From NCBI GenBank assembly GCA_029550345.1, contig JAKPHK010000056.1, positions 1 through 37,797 of the forward strand: 37,797 nucleotides of DNA. Reading direction: 5' to 3'. This DNA comes from Pseudomonadota bacterium. GTDB lineage: Bacteria > Pseudomonadota > Alphaproteobacteria > Sphingomonadales > Sphingomonadaceae. The position numbers and the translations under genes were made by a program. Positions 1 to 9,219 of the stretch are shown piece after piece. The notes beneath the pieces are model-generated. The model ran no database searches. It had not been told where the DNA came from and worked only from the letters and a program-made list of their open reading frames with translations. Every line of letters begins with the position of its first letter. The first letter of the stretch is position 1.

Positions 1-1
1 G

Positions 2-1095
2 GGCTCTTCGGTCCCGGCCGGCCTGACCTTCAACACCTCGACCGGTAACGTCGATGTGGCACCGGGCACGCCTGCTGGCACCTACAGCTTCGACTACACC
101 ATCTGCGAGGCGCTCAACCCGACCAACTGCCAGACCGCGACGATCTCGGTCACGGTGGTCGCCGCCGCGATCTTTGCTGATCCGGACAGCGTGTCTGGGG
201 TCCCTGGCGGAACCGGGCAGCCCAACGTCGTCAACGTCCTCGACGGTGATACCCTCAACGGATCGCCCGTTACGCTCGCCCAGATCAACCTGTCGGTCAC
301 CACGCCGGCCACTCCGGCGAGCCCTGGTGCTCCGGTGCCGACGCTCGATGTCGCGACCGGTCAGGTCTCGGTTCCGGCGGGCACTCCGGCGGGCACCTAC
401 ACGATCACTTATCAGATCTGCGAACGCCTCAACCCGACCAACTGCTCGACCAACACGGTCACGGTCACCGTCGATGCTGCGCCGATCGTTGCGACCAACG
501 ACAGCGCGACCGGCATCAACGGCCTGGCTGGCGCCACCGCAGTGGTCAACGCGTTCACTTCGGATACGGTTGCCGGGGCCGCTGCCTCGCCGACCAATGC
601 CACCCTCGCGGTTGCCGCAGGCTCGTCGGTCCCGGCCGGCCTGACCTTCAACACCTCGACCGGCAACGTCGATGTGGCCGCTGGCACGCCAGCTGGCACC
701 TACACGTTCGACTATACCATCTGCGAGGCACTCAACCCGAGCAATTGCCGGACCGCGACCATCTCGGTCACGGTGGTGGCCGCTGCGATCACCGCCGATC
801 CGGATGCGGTCTCGGGCATCAACGGTGCCGCCGGTGCAGGCAATGTCCTCGACGTGCTCAATGGCGATACCCTCAACGGCAGCCCGGTCACGCTGGCCCA
901 GGTCAACCTGACCGTCACCACGCCTGCCACCCCGGCGAGCCCTGGTGCGCCAGTCCCGATCCTCAACCCGGCCACCGGCCAGGTCTCGGTCCCGGCCGGA
1001 ACACCTGCTGGCACCTACACGATCACCTATCAGATCTGCGAACAGCTCAACCCGACCAACTGCGCTACCAATACCGCAACGGTCACGGTGAACCC
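2..1095 (+). repeat. Alternating A/B coding repeats, 618-bp super-unit
   Basis: Unit boundaries fall near 176 (B1), 491 (A2) and 794 (B2); the A unit is 303 bp and the B unit 315 bp. The start of the window (partial A1) matches the DNA from about 620 almost base for base, exactly 618 bp later, while A and B units are much less alike. The higher-order A+B pair therefore seems to be the duplicating unit. Confidence 0.85.
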
Positions 1096-1393
1096 TTCGG
1101 TCGATCTGGTAATCACCAAGAGCAACGGGACCACCAGCGTGTTCTCGGGAAGCACAACAACCTACACGCTCACCGTCACCAACAATGGTCCGGATGCCGC
1201 TACCGGCGCTGTCGTGACTGACACGCCAGGGGCCGGGCTGACTTGCCCTGCTGGTAACGTGCTCACCTTCTCCGGTCCAGGGGCTCCGGTTGGCAGCTAC
1301 ACCATTGCCGATCTCATTGGCCCCGGGATCACGCTCGGAACCTTGGGTAATGGCCAGTCGGTCACGATCACCTACTCCTGCCAGGTCAACTAA
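2..1393 (+). CDS. Repeat-rich surface protein, 3' part (Ig-like repeats plus DUF11)
   Basis: The reading frame is open from the left edge, so the N-terminus and any signal peptide lie outside the window. What remains is part of one Ig-like repeat and three full ones (type A about 101 residues, type B about 105 residues, alternating). Each ends in a strand motif of the form AGTYxxxYxICE followed by NPTNC, giving a Cys-x7-Cys pair. The last ~100 residues (from about 1099) form a DUF11-type domain containing TYTLTVTNNGPDAATG, typical of bacterial surface proteins. The protein stops two bases before the next start codon, so the two genes are very likely cotranscribed. The composition is rich in Thr, Ala, Val and Asn and poor in Lys, as expected for an extracellular beta-rich protein. 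Function is not known; adhesin or surface fibre is an inference. Confidence 0.85.
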   Translation, partial: GSSVPAGLTFNTSTGNVDVAPGTPAGTYSFDYTICEALNPTNCQTATISVTVVAAAIFADPDSVSGVPGGTGQPNVVNVLDGDTLNGSPVTLAQINLSVTTPATPASPGAPVPTLDVATGQVSVPAGTPAGTYTITYQICERLNPTNCSTNTVTVTVDAAPIVATNDSATGINGLAGATAVVNAFTSDTVAGAAASPTNATLAVAAGSSVPAGLTFNTSTGNVDVAAGTPAGTYTFDYTICEALNPSNCRTATISVTVVAAAITADPDAVSGINGAAGAGNVLDVLNGDTLNGSPVTLAQVNLTVTTPATPASPGAPVPILNPATGQVSVPAGTPAGTYTITYQICEQLNPTNCATNTATVTVNPSVDLVITKSNGTTSVFSGSTTTYTLTVTNNGPDAATGAVVTDTPGAGLTCPAGNVLTFSGPGAPVGSYTIADLIGPGITLGTLGNGQSVTITYSCQVN

Positions 1394-1395
1394 TC

Positions 1396-4300
1396 ATGCT
1401 TAAGCCGACTTCCAAAAGTGGCTCTGAACGGGTGCGCAGGCGACTTGGTCGCCTGCTCTCCACGGCCGGCCCGATCCTCGTCGTCGCCTGTCCAGCCGCA
1501 GTGCTGGCACAGGTAGCGGTGAACACCGCGCGGGTGACAGTCGGCTCAGGCACGTTCGAGACAGTCACGACCAACAATCAGGCGGTCGATAACGACGCGC
1601 TCCTCGCAGTGCTGGCAGCCAATGCCGACAATGCCGGACCGGTCAATGGCGCGAACGGGGCAGCCAATGTCCTCAACGTTCTGGCTAATGACAGCGCCAA
1701 TGGGACGGCTCCGACGCCCGCCAGCGTGACGATCTCGGTCGTCACGCCCGCGAGTAACCCGGGTGTCTCGCTCGATGTCGCTACCGGCGCGATCAGCGTC
1801 GCAGCGGGGGTCCCGGCAGGCACCTATACCATCACCTATCAAATTTGCGAAACCGCCAATCCGACAAATTGCGCGACCGCGACCGCGACCATTGTTGTCG
1901 CTGCACCCGCCATCGTCGCCACCAACGACGCGCCGCCCGCAGTGAATGGCACAAATGGCGGCAATGACGTGATCAACGCTTTTGCCAATGATACGCTCAA
2001 TGGAGCGCCGGTTGTACTTTCCGCGATCACCGCGACGGTAACCAGCCCTGCCACACCGATCAACGGCGGGCCCATACCCGTGCTCGATCCGGTCACCGGG
2101 CTGGTCGATGTTCCAGCCGGCACACCGGCAGGCACCTATTCGATCGGCTACCGTATTTGCGAAAACAATAATCCGACCAACTGCGCCGATGCGGTTGTGA
2201 CGATCGTGGTTTCCGCCGCGCCGATCGCGGCGACCAATGACACCGCCGGGCCGGTCAACGGTGCCAACGGTGCGCCCAACATCGCCAATATCCTCACCAA
2301 CGACGCCCTCAACGGTGCGGTGCCAACGCCTGGCAACGTGACCATCAGTGTCACCACGCCTGCCAGCAACCCCGGCGTCACGCTCGATATCGCCACAGGC
2401 AATGTCAGCGTCGCGCCCGGCGTACCCGCTGGCACATACAGTATTTCCTACCAGATCTGCGAAACGCTCAACCCGGCCAATTGCGCCGCCGCGACCGTCA
2501 ACGTCGTCGTCACGCCCCCGGCGATTGCCGCCAGCAACGATGCGCCTGCAGCGGTCAATGGCGCCAACGGTGCGGACGACATCGTCAACGCTTTCGCCAA
2601 CGACACTCTGAATGGCGCACCAGTTGTGGTCTCCGCGATCACCGCCACGGTCACCGCAGGCGCCACTTCGATCAACGGCGCGCCGATCCCGGTGCTCGAC
2701 CCGGCGACCGGTCTGGTCGACGTCCCGGCTGGCACGCCCGCTGGCACTTACACAATCAGCTACCGCATCTGCGAGAACAACAACCCGACCAATTGTGCCG
2801 ATGCAGTCGTCACCGTCGTGGTGACCGCGCCCGCCATTTCGGCGAGCGACGACAACTACGGCAATCTGCGCAGCGGCATTGGCAACGCCAACGCTGGCAA
2901 TATCCTCAGCAACGATGCCTTGAACGGGGTCGCGCCGACCCCGGGCAACGTCACGATCACCGTTACCGCCCCCGCCAGTAATCCGGGAGTGGCGCTCGAT
3001 CCTGCCACCGGCAATGTCAGCGTCGCTCCTTCGGTGCCCGCCGGCACCTATACGATCGGCTACCAGATTTGCGAGAAACTGAACCCGACCAACTGTGCCC
3101 AATCGACCGTGACGATCGTGGTGGAGCCTGCACTCAGTTCGGTGACCGGTACAGTCTACGATGATCGAAACGGCAACCAGCAGCTCGATTCGGGCGAAAC
3201 CCGGCGAGTGGGCTGGATTGTCGAAGTCATCCGCGATGGTGTGGTGGTCGGGACGGCCCGGTCGGATGCCCAGGGCAACTACCGCATCGACGGTCTGCTG
3301 AGCGGGCCAGGCTATTCGATCCGCTTCACCAATCCCGACAACAATGTCGTCTATCGGGTCCTCTCGAGCGTTACGCTTGCCGACAATACCGTTGTGATCG
3401 ACCAGAACCTGCCGCTCGATCCATCCGGCGTGGTCTACGATTCGATTACCCGTGCGCCGGTCCGTAATGCAGTTGTCACACTGCTTGGCGCAAATGGCTC
3501 GGCGCTTCCAGCGGTGTGCTTCTTGTCGGCCAGTCAGCAAACCCAATCGACCGATGCGAACGGTAACTACCGCTTCGACATCATTCCCGGCGCCTCACCG
3601 CTGTGTCCGACGGCAGAAACCGTCTACACGATCTCGATTGCTGCGCCGACTGGCTATTCGGCTCCCTCAACCGTCCTTCCGGCCGAAATCGGTGCCTTTG
3701 ATCCGACCGGATTGTCCGCTCCGGTGATGATCGGCAGCAGTTCGAACGCGCCTGCCAATGGCGAGACAGTACGCTGGTATCAGTCGTTCCGGCTCGCGCA
3801 GGGCGATCCTGACGTCATCTTCAACCACATTCCGATCGATCCGTTCACCTCGCGCAGCCCGTTGGTTGTTTCCAAGACCAGCATCAAGCGCACGGCGAGC
3901 GTCGGCGATCTGGTTCCCTACACAATCACCGTGCGCAACGCCGAATCGGCTCAGCGCGCCGGTGTCGATGTGATCGACCTTCTCCCGCCCGGCTTCAAAT
4001 ATGTCACTGGGACAGCCTCGATCAACGGTACTGCGGCAGAACCGCAAGTGAACGACCGCGAGCTGCGTTGGACCCGTCAGGTCATCCCCGCCAACGGCAC
4101 GGTGACTTACAAGCTGACCGTTGTGGTCGGTGCGGGCGTTACCACCGGCGACCGGGTTAACAACGGCCTTGCTCAAAACGGGACCGACGGCTCGGAAATC
4201 TCGAATCGCGGCCAGGCGGTGGTTTCGATCGTGCCAAGCGCTGTCTTCGATTGCTCAGAAGTCATCGGCAAGGTCTTCGAAGACCGCGACGGCGATGGTT

Positions 4301-4845
4301 ACCAGGACGAGGGCGAACCTGGCATTCCGGGCGCACGTCTTGCAACCGTCAACGGCGAGCTTATTACCACCGATCAATTCGGCCGCTACCATATCGCCTG
4401 CGCGGCGGTGCCCGATGCCCAGATCGGTTCGAATTTCGTGCTCAAGCTCGATGTGCGGACCGTTGCGCAAGGGTACTGGCCGACCTCTGACAACCCGCAG
4501 TCGATCCGCCTCACCCGCGGCAAGATCAGCGAGCTCAACTTCGGGGTGCAGCGTGCTGCCACTGTCGGGCTTGACCTTGACACCCGGGCCTTCCTGCCTG
4601 GGTCCACAACCCTTCGTCCGGAATTTGCCCAGCGGCTCGCGTCGCTGCGGCCCGAGGACGCCAAGCGGCTGATCATCCAGATCAACTACCAAGCCGGGGT
4701 CGGTGAGGATTGGACTCTCGCCGAGCGCCGCGCGGCTGCAACGAAGAGTGCTGTCGAAGCACTGTTTGCCGCCGACTGGAATGAAGCCAAGCCCATCATC
4801 GAGGCCAATGTCAGCCGTGCCACTGGCACGCCGGGCCGGGAGTAA
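1396..4845 (+). CDS. Secreted repeat protein with Ig-like repeats, SdrD-like B domains, DUF11 and degenerate OmpA-like C-terminus
   Basis: This 1149-residue protein begins with an Arg-rich stretch and a hydrophobic core ending PAAVLA-Q at residue 38, a typical signal peptide. Residues ~76-582 hold five Ig-like repeats in C-D-C-D-C order, each with the ICE...NPTNC Cys pair. Residues ~583-770 contain two SdrD-like B domains, the first with a calcium-loop-like segment (DDRNGNQQLDSGE). Residues ~820-940 are a DUF11 domain, and ~953-1050 a further B domain with EDRDGDGYQDEGEPG. Residues ~1056-1140 resemble an OmpA C-terminal domain (TLRPEFAQRL, later LAERRAAATKSAVEALF), but the usual GHTD-like segment is missing. 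The start follows the previous stop by two bases and has only a weak ribosome site, suggesting translational coupling. The beta-barrel gene starts five bases after the stop. In many bacteria similar domains precede a barrel in one chain; here they are separate genes. Confidence 0.85.
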   Translation: MLKPTSKSGSERVRRRLGRLLSTAGPILVVACPAAVLAQVAVNTARVTVGSGTFETVTTNNQAVDNDALLAVLAANADNAGPVNGANGAANVLNVLANDSANGTAPTPASVTISVVTPASNPGVSLDVATGAISVAAGVPAGTYTITYQICETANPTNCATATATIVVAAPAIVATNDAPPAVNGTNGGNDVINAFANDTLNGAPVVLSAITATVTSPATPINGGPIPVLDPVTGLVDVPAGTPAGTYSIGYRICENNNPTNCADAVVTIVVSAAPIAATNDTAGPVNGANGAPNIANILTNDALNGAVPTPGNVTISVTTPASNPGVTLDIATGNVSVAPGVPAGTYSISYQICETLNPANCAAATVNVVVTPPAIAASNDAPAAVNGANGADDIVNAFANDTLNGAPVVVSAITATVTAGATSINGAPIPVLDPATGLVDVPAGTPAGTYTISYRICENNNPTNCADAVVTVVVTAPAISASDDNYGNLRSGIGNANAGNILSNDALNGVAPTPGNVTITVTAPASNPGVALDPATGNVSVAPSVPAGTYTIGYQICEKLNPTNCAQSTVTIVVEPALSSVTGTVYDDRNGNQQLDSGETRRVGWIVEVIRDGVVVGTARSDAQGNYRIDGLLSGPGYSIRFTNPDNNVVYRVLSSVTLADNTVVIDQNLPLDPSGVVYDSITRAPVRNAVVTLLGANGSALPAVCFLSASQQTQSTDANGNYRFDIIPGASPLCPTAETVYTISIAAPTGYSAPSTVLPAEIGAFDPTGLSAPVMIGSSSNAPANGETVRWYQSFRLAQGDPDVIFNHIPIDPFTSRSPLVVSKTSIKRTASVGDLVPYTITVRNAESAQRAGVDVIDLLPPGFKYVTGTASINGTAAEPQVNDRELRWTRQVIPANGTVTYKLTVVVGAGVTTGDRVNNGLAQNGTDGSEISNRGQAVVSIVPSAVFDCSEVIGKVFEDRDGDGYQDEGEPGIPGARLATVNGELITTDQFGRYHIACAAVPDAQIGSNFVLKLDVRTVAQGYWPTSDNPQSIRLTRGKISELNFGVQRAATVGLDLDTRAFLPGSTTLRPEFAQRLASLRPEDAKRLIIQINYQAGVGEDWTLAERRAAATKSAVEALFAADWNEAKPIIEANVSRATGTPGRE
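1621..3141 (+). repeat. Five alternating C/D coding repeats (about 300 and 312 bp)
   Basis: Unit starts are near 1621 (C1), 1918 (D1), 2230 (C2), 2530 (D2) and 2842 (C3). C units share PASNPGVxLD and D units share GAPIPVLDPxTGLVDVPAGTPAG. C3 has a diverged beginning (SDDNYGNLRSGIGNANAGN). All carry the same terminal Cys-x7-Cys motif as the repeats of the upstream gene, so the two genes share an ancestral module. Confidence 0.85.
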
Positions 4846-4850
4846 TCGCA

Positions 4851-7800
4851 ATGAAAAAGCCAACTAACCAGCGGCACGCTATGCCCATCTCACAGCGTCC
4901 ACGCCGCGCACGGCTTCTGGCCAGCATGTCGGTCATTGCCGCAGCCGGGTTTGTTCCTGCCACGGCGCAAGCGGCCGAGCTAGGCTTCGCAGACTATGCC
5001 AAGGCCGTGCAGAGTGCAAAAGCTTTGGGGATCGCCACTGCCGCCGCCGAGAGCAATCGGACGATTTTGTCCCCAGCAATAACGGCCATGCCGGCCGGAC
5101 TCGATGAATTTGCCATCGAGCGGCTAGAGGATGGACCCAGTCCGATCCTGTCCGCCGGGCTTGTCGGTCATGAGCTGACTGTCGTTCGCGGTGCAGAAGC
5201 GACTTTCATCGGTTACTCGAATTATCCGGCGGCGCTGGAGCGCGGCGAAATCCGCATCTTCGACGCAGCAGTGTCGCCTGCGCAAACCCCGCATGCCGTT
5301 GTGCCGGTAGGCGCGAGCGGGGCCGCGCACTGGACTCCAACAGCTTACGCCGCTTCGGACATGCAATATGTCTACCGTGTCTACGATGCCGAAGGCAATT
5401 TCGATGAGACCGCGCCGCAGCCGCTGAACATCGCCGAACCCGGTGCGCTTGTCACCCCGGCCAACGACAGTCGTCCGGCATTTGGTGTGACCGACTCGGC
5501 CAGCCATCGCGGTATCGACCTGGTGCAGGCTCAGCCGCTCATTGCTTATGGCAAAGTCGCCGATGCCTCCGCAATCCTGACTATCGAAGGTCAAATCGTC
5601 CCGCTTGATACCGAGGGACGCTTTACCGCGAGCTTGCTTCAGCCAGAGGCCTGCGCAGGGCTCAAACTTGCCGTGACCTCGTCTTGCGGTGCACGCAGTG
5701 CCGGGGTCGCCGCCAAGGACACCTGGAATGCTGCAGCTCCGCCGCCGCAGACCGTGACCACCAGCGTCGCCCCGGCATCGGGTTTCGAAATTCGCACTGC
5801 GCCCGAAGGGCAACCGGCAGCTCCCGACCACGCGCTCGAAGTACGCGCCGATGGTCACGCCGCTGAGCCCGTCATGTCGATCGGTCTGATCGGCAGCGAA
5901 CGCACCGTGGTCGTGGGCAGCCCGGCCCAGTTCCAGACTTACACCAACTATCCTTCTTATGTCGCCAAGGGCGAAGTGCGGATCTTTGTCGGCGGCGCGG
6001 TAACCGATGCACCGCCACTTGCAGTCGTTGCGATCGATGCGAACGGCTTTGCGCAGTGGCAGCCCGGCGCCGATGCGCCGCGCGACTTGTTCTACACGTT
6101 CCGGGTCTATGATGATCGAGGCCGGTTCGACGAATCCAAGCCGGAAGAACTGACACTGGTTCCCGAACCCGTCAGCATCGACGGCGCACCCATCGTACGT
6201 CCGACCTTTGGCGTGGTCGATGAGGCGCAAATCCGCAATATCCCGATGAGCCGCACCGCCACAGTGACGGTGAGCGGGGTTGCCGACCCCTCGAAAGACA
6301 TGATCCGCGTTAGCGGCCAGCTGGTCCCGGTCAATCCCGACGGCAAGTTCATCACTCAGCAGCTTGTTGACCGGGACAGCACGGACGTCCGCGTTTCGAT
6401 CGAACGCGATGGGCAGACTACCTTTGCGACCTCACGCGATGTTGCGGTGCCGCGCAGCGACTGGTTCTTCGTCGGTCAGGGTGACCTCACCTTCCGGTCG
6501 ATGAACGGAAGCGGGTCAGCGGTTGAAGTCTCGGGCGATCCGCTCGCCGATGGCAATTCGCTCACCTCGCGCGCAGCGTTCTACACCAAAGGCACTTTCG
6601 GCGATGGCTGGAAATTGACCGCGTCTCTCGACACCGGCGAAACGCTGCTTGGTGACATGTTCAATAACCTCGACCGCAAGGATCCGCGCCAGTTGTTGCG
6701 CCGGATGGGGTCGAACGAGTATTACACCACTTACGGTGACGACAGCACGCTGGTCGAAGATGCACCGACGCAGGGGCAGTTCTATCTGCGGCTGCAGCAT
6801 GCTGACACCAGCCTGATGGTTGGCAATTATGTCGTCGATCTAAACCAGGCCGAACTCGCGCCGCTTGATCGCGGGCTGTTCGGGATTGCGTTCGACCACA
6901 AGAGCGAAGCGACCACCAGCTTCGGCGAACGCCAGCTCCAGTTCACCGCCTTCGCCTCGGATCCGGGCACCGTTCCCGGCCGTGACGAGTTCCGCGGGAC
7001 TGGCGGGTCGCTCTATTTCCTCAAGCGTCAGGATCTGACCGTCGGATCGGAGCGCCTGCGCGTCGAAGTTCGCGACCGCGACACCGGGCTTGTACTCGAG
7101 ACCCGCGAGCTGCGGCCACAAGAAGACTACGACATCGACTATTTCCAGGGCCGGGTCACGCTGCTGCGCCCCTTGGCGTCAACTGTCGCCACCAGCGGGA
7201 CTGTGCGCGAATCCAGTTCTACCGGAAACGTGCCCGTGCTCGTTGTCCGTTACGAATACACCCCGCCAGTCGGTAGCCTCGATGGCTACACCCTTGGTGG
7301 GCGCGGTTCGGCGTGGCTCGGCGACACGCTGCGGGTCGGGGTTTCGGCCCAGCGCGAGACGACCGATACTGCGGATCAGACCCTGTTGGGTGCAGATGCG
7401 ATGCTGCGGCTGACCGCCGGCACCTATCTCAAGGGCGAGATCGCGCAGACCGACGGTCCAGCCTTCGGCCAGGCCAATTCGGTCGACGGCGGGCTGTCCT
7501 TCACCGACATTGCAACGCCTGGAATTGCCGGTCGCACTGCGCGCGCCTGGAAGCTCGAAGGCGCGATCAACTTTGCCGAACTGCAGGGGCAGACCGGCGA
7601 CCGCGGCACCCTCTCGGCGTTCTATGAAAGCCGCGAAGCGGGATTTGCTGCCAGCTCGCAGCTCACGCCGAGCGACACGGTCCGCTGGGGCGCAGCCCTC
7701 GCGCTGCCAATCGGCGACAGCACCCGCGTTTCTGCAAAGTACGAGACGCTCGACTCCGCCTCGGCAGGTGCTCGCCGCACTGCCAGCTTCGATCTGGAGC

Positions 7801-9143
7801 AGGACCTTGGGGGCGATATCGACCTTAAACTGGGGCTTCGCCGCGATCAGCAGGTCCCAGGCTTGCTGTATAACAGCACCGAAACCGGAACCCGCACCGA
7901 CGCTGCGGTCCAGCTCGGTTACAGCCCGGAAGGCCGCAACTGGTCGTTTTACGGATTTGGGCAGGCCACGCTCGAAACCGATGCTGGTCGCAACCGCAAC
8001 AACCGCGTCGGGATCGGCGGCAAGGCCGAGATTACTGATCGCATGTCGCTGACGGCCGAAGTTTCGGAAGGTGACGGTGGGCTTGGCGCCGATATCCAGC
8101 TCAACCGCCGCTACGGCCAGGGCTCGGAAGCTTACATCGGCTACTCGCTGCTGGCCGACCGGAGCACGACCGGGCTGGAGCCGGTGAACATCTTCACACG
8201 CTCGAACTCGGGCACTCTGACTGTCGGTGCGCGACACCGGTTCGGTTCATCGCTCAGCGTCTTTGGCGAAAATCGCATCGGCTATGGTGGCACTGCGCCC
8301 AGCACGATGCGCAGCCTTGGGATGAAGTTCGATCCGAATGAAAAGCTGTCGTTCAGCGCGTCGTTCGAGAACGGCCAGATCGACGATGCCACCACCGGTG
8401 TGTTCCGCAGGACCGCAGGCACCTTCGGCTTCGGCTATACCACCAAGGATGTTCAGTTTGGATCGAACGTCGAAGCCCGCTTTGAGCGCGGCGGCGGTCG
8501 CGACCAGACGGTCTGGCTGTTCCGCAACACCGCTTCGGTCCAGCTCAACCCCGACTGGCGGGCGCTTGGCAGGCTCAACTTTGCCATCGCCGATAACGAC
8601 GGGCCGAGCGTGCGCGCTGCCGACTATGTCGAAGGCACGATCGGGTTCGCCTATCGGCCTGTCACAAATGACCGGCTCAACGTTCTGGCTCGCTACAGCT
8701 ACTTCCAGGATATGGGTCCAGTTGGACAGATTACTGGCGGCGGGGAAACTGGCAGTCCCAAGCAGCGCAGCCAGATCGGGATGATCGACGTCAACTACGA
8801 TCTCAGCGACAGTCTGACCGTCGGCGCCAAATATGGCTACCGCCAAGGCCAGGTTTCGCTTGATCGGACCTCAGACACGTTCGTGACCAGCAACACCCAC
8901 CTCGGCGTGCTAAGGCTCGACTGGCGCCCTGTTCGGCAATGGGATCTGGTCGTGGAAGGGCACTATTTGAGCAGCGATCTTGCAGGCGATGCCCGTTGGG
9001 GCGGCCTTGCTGCGATCTATCGCCACCTCGGCAACAACGTGAAGGTTGGTGTCGGCTACAGTGTCTCAGATTTCTCCGATGACCTGACCGATCAAAGCTA
9101 CACCAGCAAGGGGGTGTTCATCAATCTGCTGGGCAAGTTCTAA
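4851..9143 (+). CDS. Large outer-membrane beta-barrel protein with duplicated N-terminal modules
   Basis: This 1430-residue protein starts with a signal peptide (hydrophobic stretch ~22-41 ending ATAQA). A bipartite module occurs twice: residues ~98-285 and ~341-530, with matching landmarks GLVGHELTVVRG / GLIGSERTVVVG and YRVYDAEGNFDE / FRVYDDRGRFDE. From ~535 to the end come alternating amphipathic strands rich in Gly, Tyr, Arg and Asp, containing YYTTYGDDSTLVEDAPTQG, and the chain ends LLGKF with a terminal Phe, the usual signal for barrel insertion by the BAM complex. The start has a GGAG ribosome site eight bases upstream. It sits five bases after the OmpA-like repeat protein and is probably the last gene of that operon. 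I infer an outer-membrane partner, anchor or exporter for the repeat proteins; this is not proven. Confidence 0.8.
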   Translation: MKKPTNQRHAMPISQRPRRARLLASMSVIAAAGFVPATAQAAELGFADYAKAVQSAKALGIATAAAESNRTILSPAITAMPAGLDEFAIERLEDGPSPILSAGLVGHELTVVRGAEATFIGYSNYPAALERGEIRIFDAAVSPAQTPHAVVPVGASGAAHWTPTAYAASDMQYVYRVYDAEGNFDETAPQPLNIAEPGALVTPANDSRPAFGVTDSASHRGIDLVQAQPLIAYGKVADASAILTIEGQIVPLDTEGRFTASLLQPEACAGLKLAVTSSCGARSAGVAAKDTWNAAAPPPQTVTTSVAPASGFEIRTAPEGQPAAPDHALEVRADGHAAEPVMSIGLIGSERTVVVGSPAQFQTYTNYPSYVAKGEVRIFVGGAVTDAPPLAVVAIDANGFAQWQPGADAPRDLFYTFRVYDDRGRFDESKPEELTLVPEPVSIDGAPIVRPTFGVVDEAQIRNIPMSRTATVTVSGVADPSKDMIRVSGQLVPVNPDGKFITQQLVDRDSTDVRVSIERDGQTTFATSRDVAVPRSDWFFVGQGDLTFRSMNGSGSAVEVSGDPLADGNSLTSRAAFYTKGTFGDGWKLTASLDTGETLLGDMFNNLDRKDPRQLLRRMGSNEYYTTYGDDSTLVEDAPTQGQFYLRLQHADTSLMVGNYVVDLNQAELAPLDRGLFGIAFDHKSEATTSFGERQLQFTAFASDPGTVPGRDEFRGTGGSLYFLKRQDLTVGSERLRVEVRDRDTGLVLETRELRPQEDYDIDYFQGRVTLLRPLASTVATSGTVRESSSTGNVPVLVVRYEYTPPVGSLDGYTLGGRGSAWLGDTLRVGVSAQRETTDTADQTLLGADAMLRLTAGTYLKGEIAQTDGPAFGQANSVDGGLSFTDIATPGIAGRTARAWKLEGAINFAELQGQTGDRGTLSAFYESREAGFAASSQLTPSDTVRWGAALALPIGDSTRVSAKYETLDSASAGARRTASFDLEQDLGGDIDLKLGLRRDQQVPGLLYNSTETGTRTDAAVQLGYSPEGRNWSFYGFGQATLETDAGRNRNNRVGIGGKAEITDRMSLTAEVSEGDGGLGADIQLNRRYGQGSEAYIGYSLLADRSTTGLEPVNIFTRSNSGTLTVGARHRFGSSLSVFGENRIGYGGTAPSTMRSLGMKFDPNEKLSFSASFENGQIDDATTGVFRRTAGTFGFGYTTKDVQFGSNVEARFERGGGRDQTVWLFRNTASVQLNPDWRALGRLNFAIADNDGPSVRAADYVEGTIGFAYRPVTNDRLNVLARYSYFQDMGPVGQITGGGETGSPKQRSQIGMIDVNYDLSDSLTVGAKYGYRQGQVSLDRTSDTFVTSNTHLGVLRLDWRPVRQWDLVVEGHYLSSDLAGDARWGGLAAIYRHLGNNVKVGVGYSVSDFSDDLTDQSYTSKGVFINLLGKF

Positions 9144-9192
9144 GTTGGACTGGTCGAACTTGGGACGGCTGTAAGTGGATCCATGCGCGATC

Positions 9193-9219
9193 AAAACTGC
9201 CCTTTTAAACGGCGGTTTT
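9193..9219 (+). terminator. Candidate intrinsic terminator after the surface operon
   Basis: Nine-base arms AAAACTGCC (9193-9201) and GGCGGTTTT (9211-9219) pair with one G-U, around a nine-base loop. The A-stem-T layout resembles a weak intrinsic terminator, 49 bases after the barrel stop codon. No long T tract follows. Confidence 0.45.

Noticed and set aside
1..3141. Direct repeats as a CRISPR array
   Set aside because: The units are about 300 bp, coding and in frame, with no short repeat-spacer pattern and no cas genes nearby.
1546..3546. A 666-residue open frame on the minus strand across the C/D repeats
   Set aside because: It is rich in Arg, Asp, Gly and His with no domain or ribosome site and mirrors the GC-rich repeats of the + strand gene, whose signal peptide and domains are clear.
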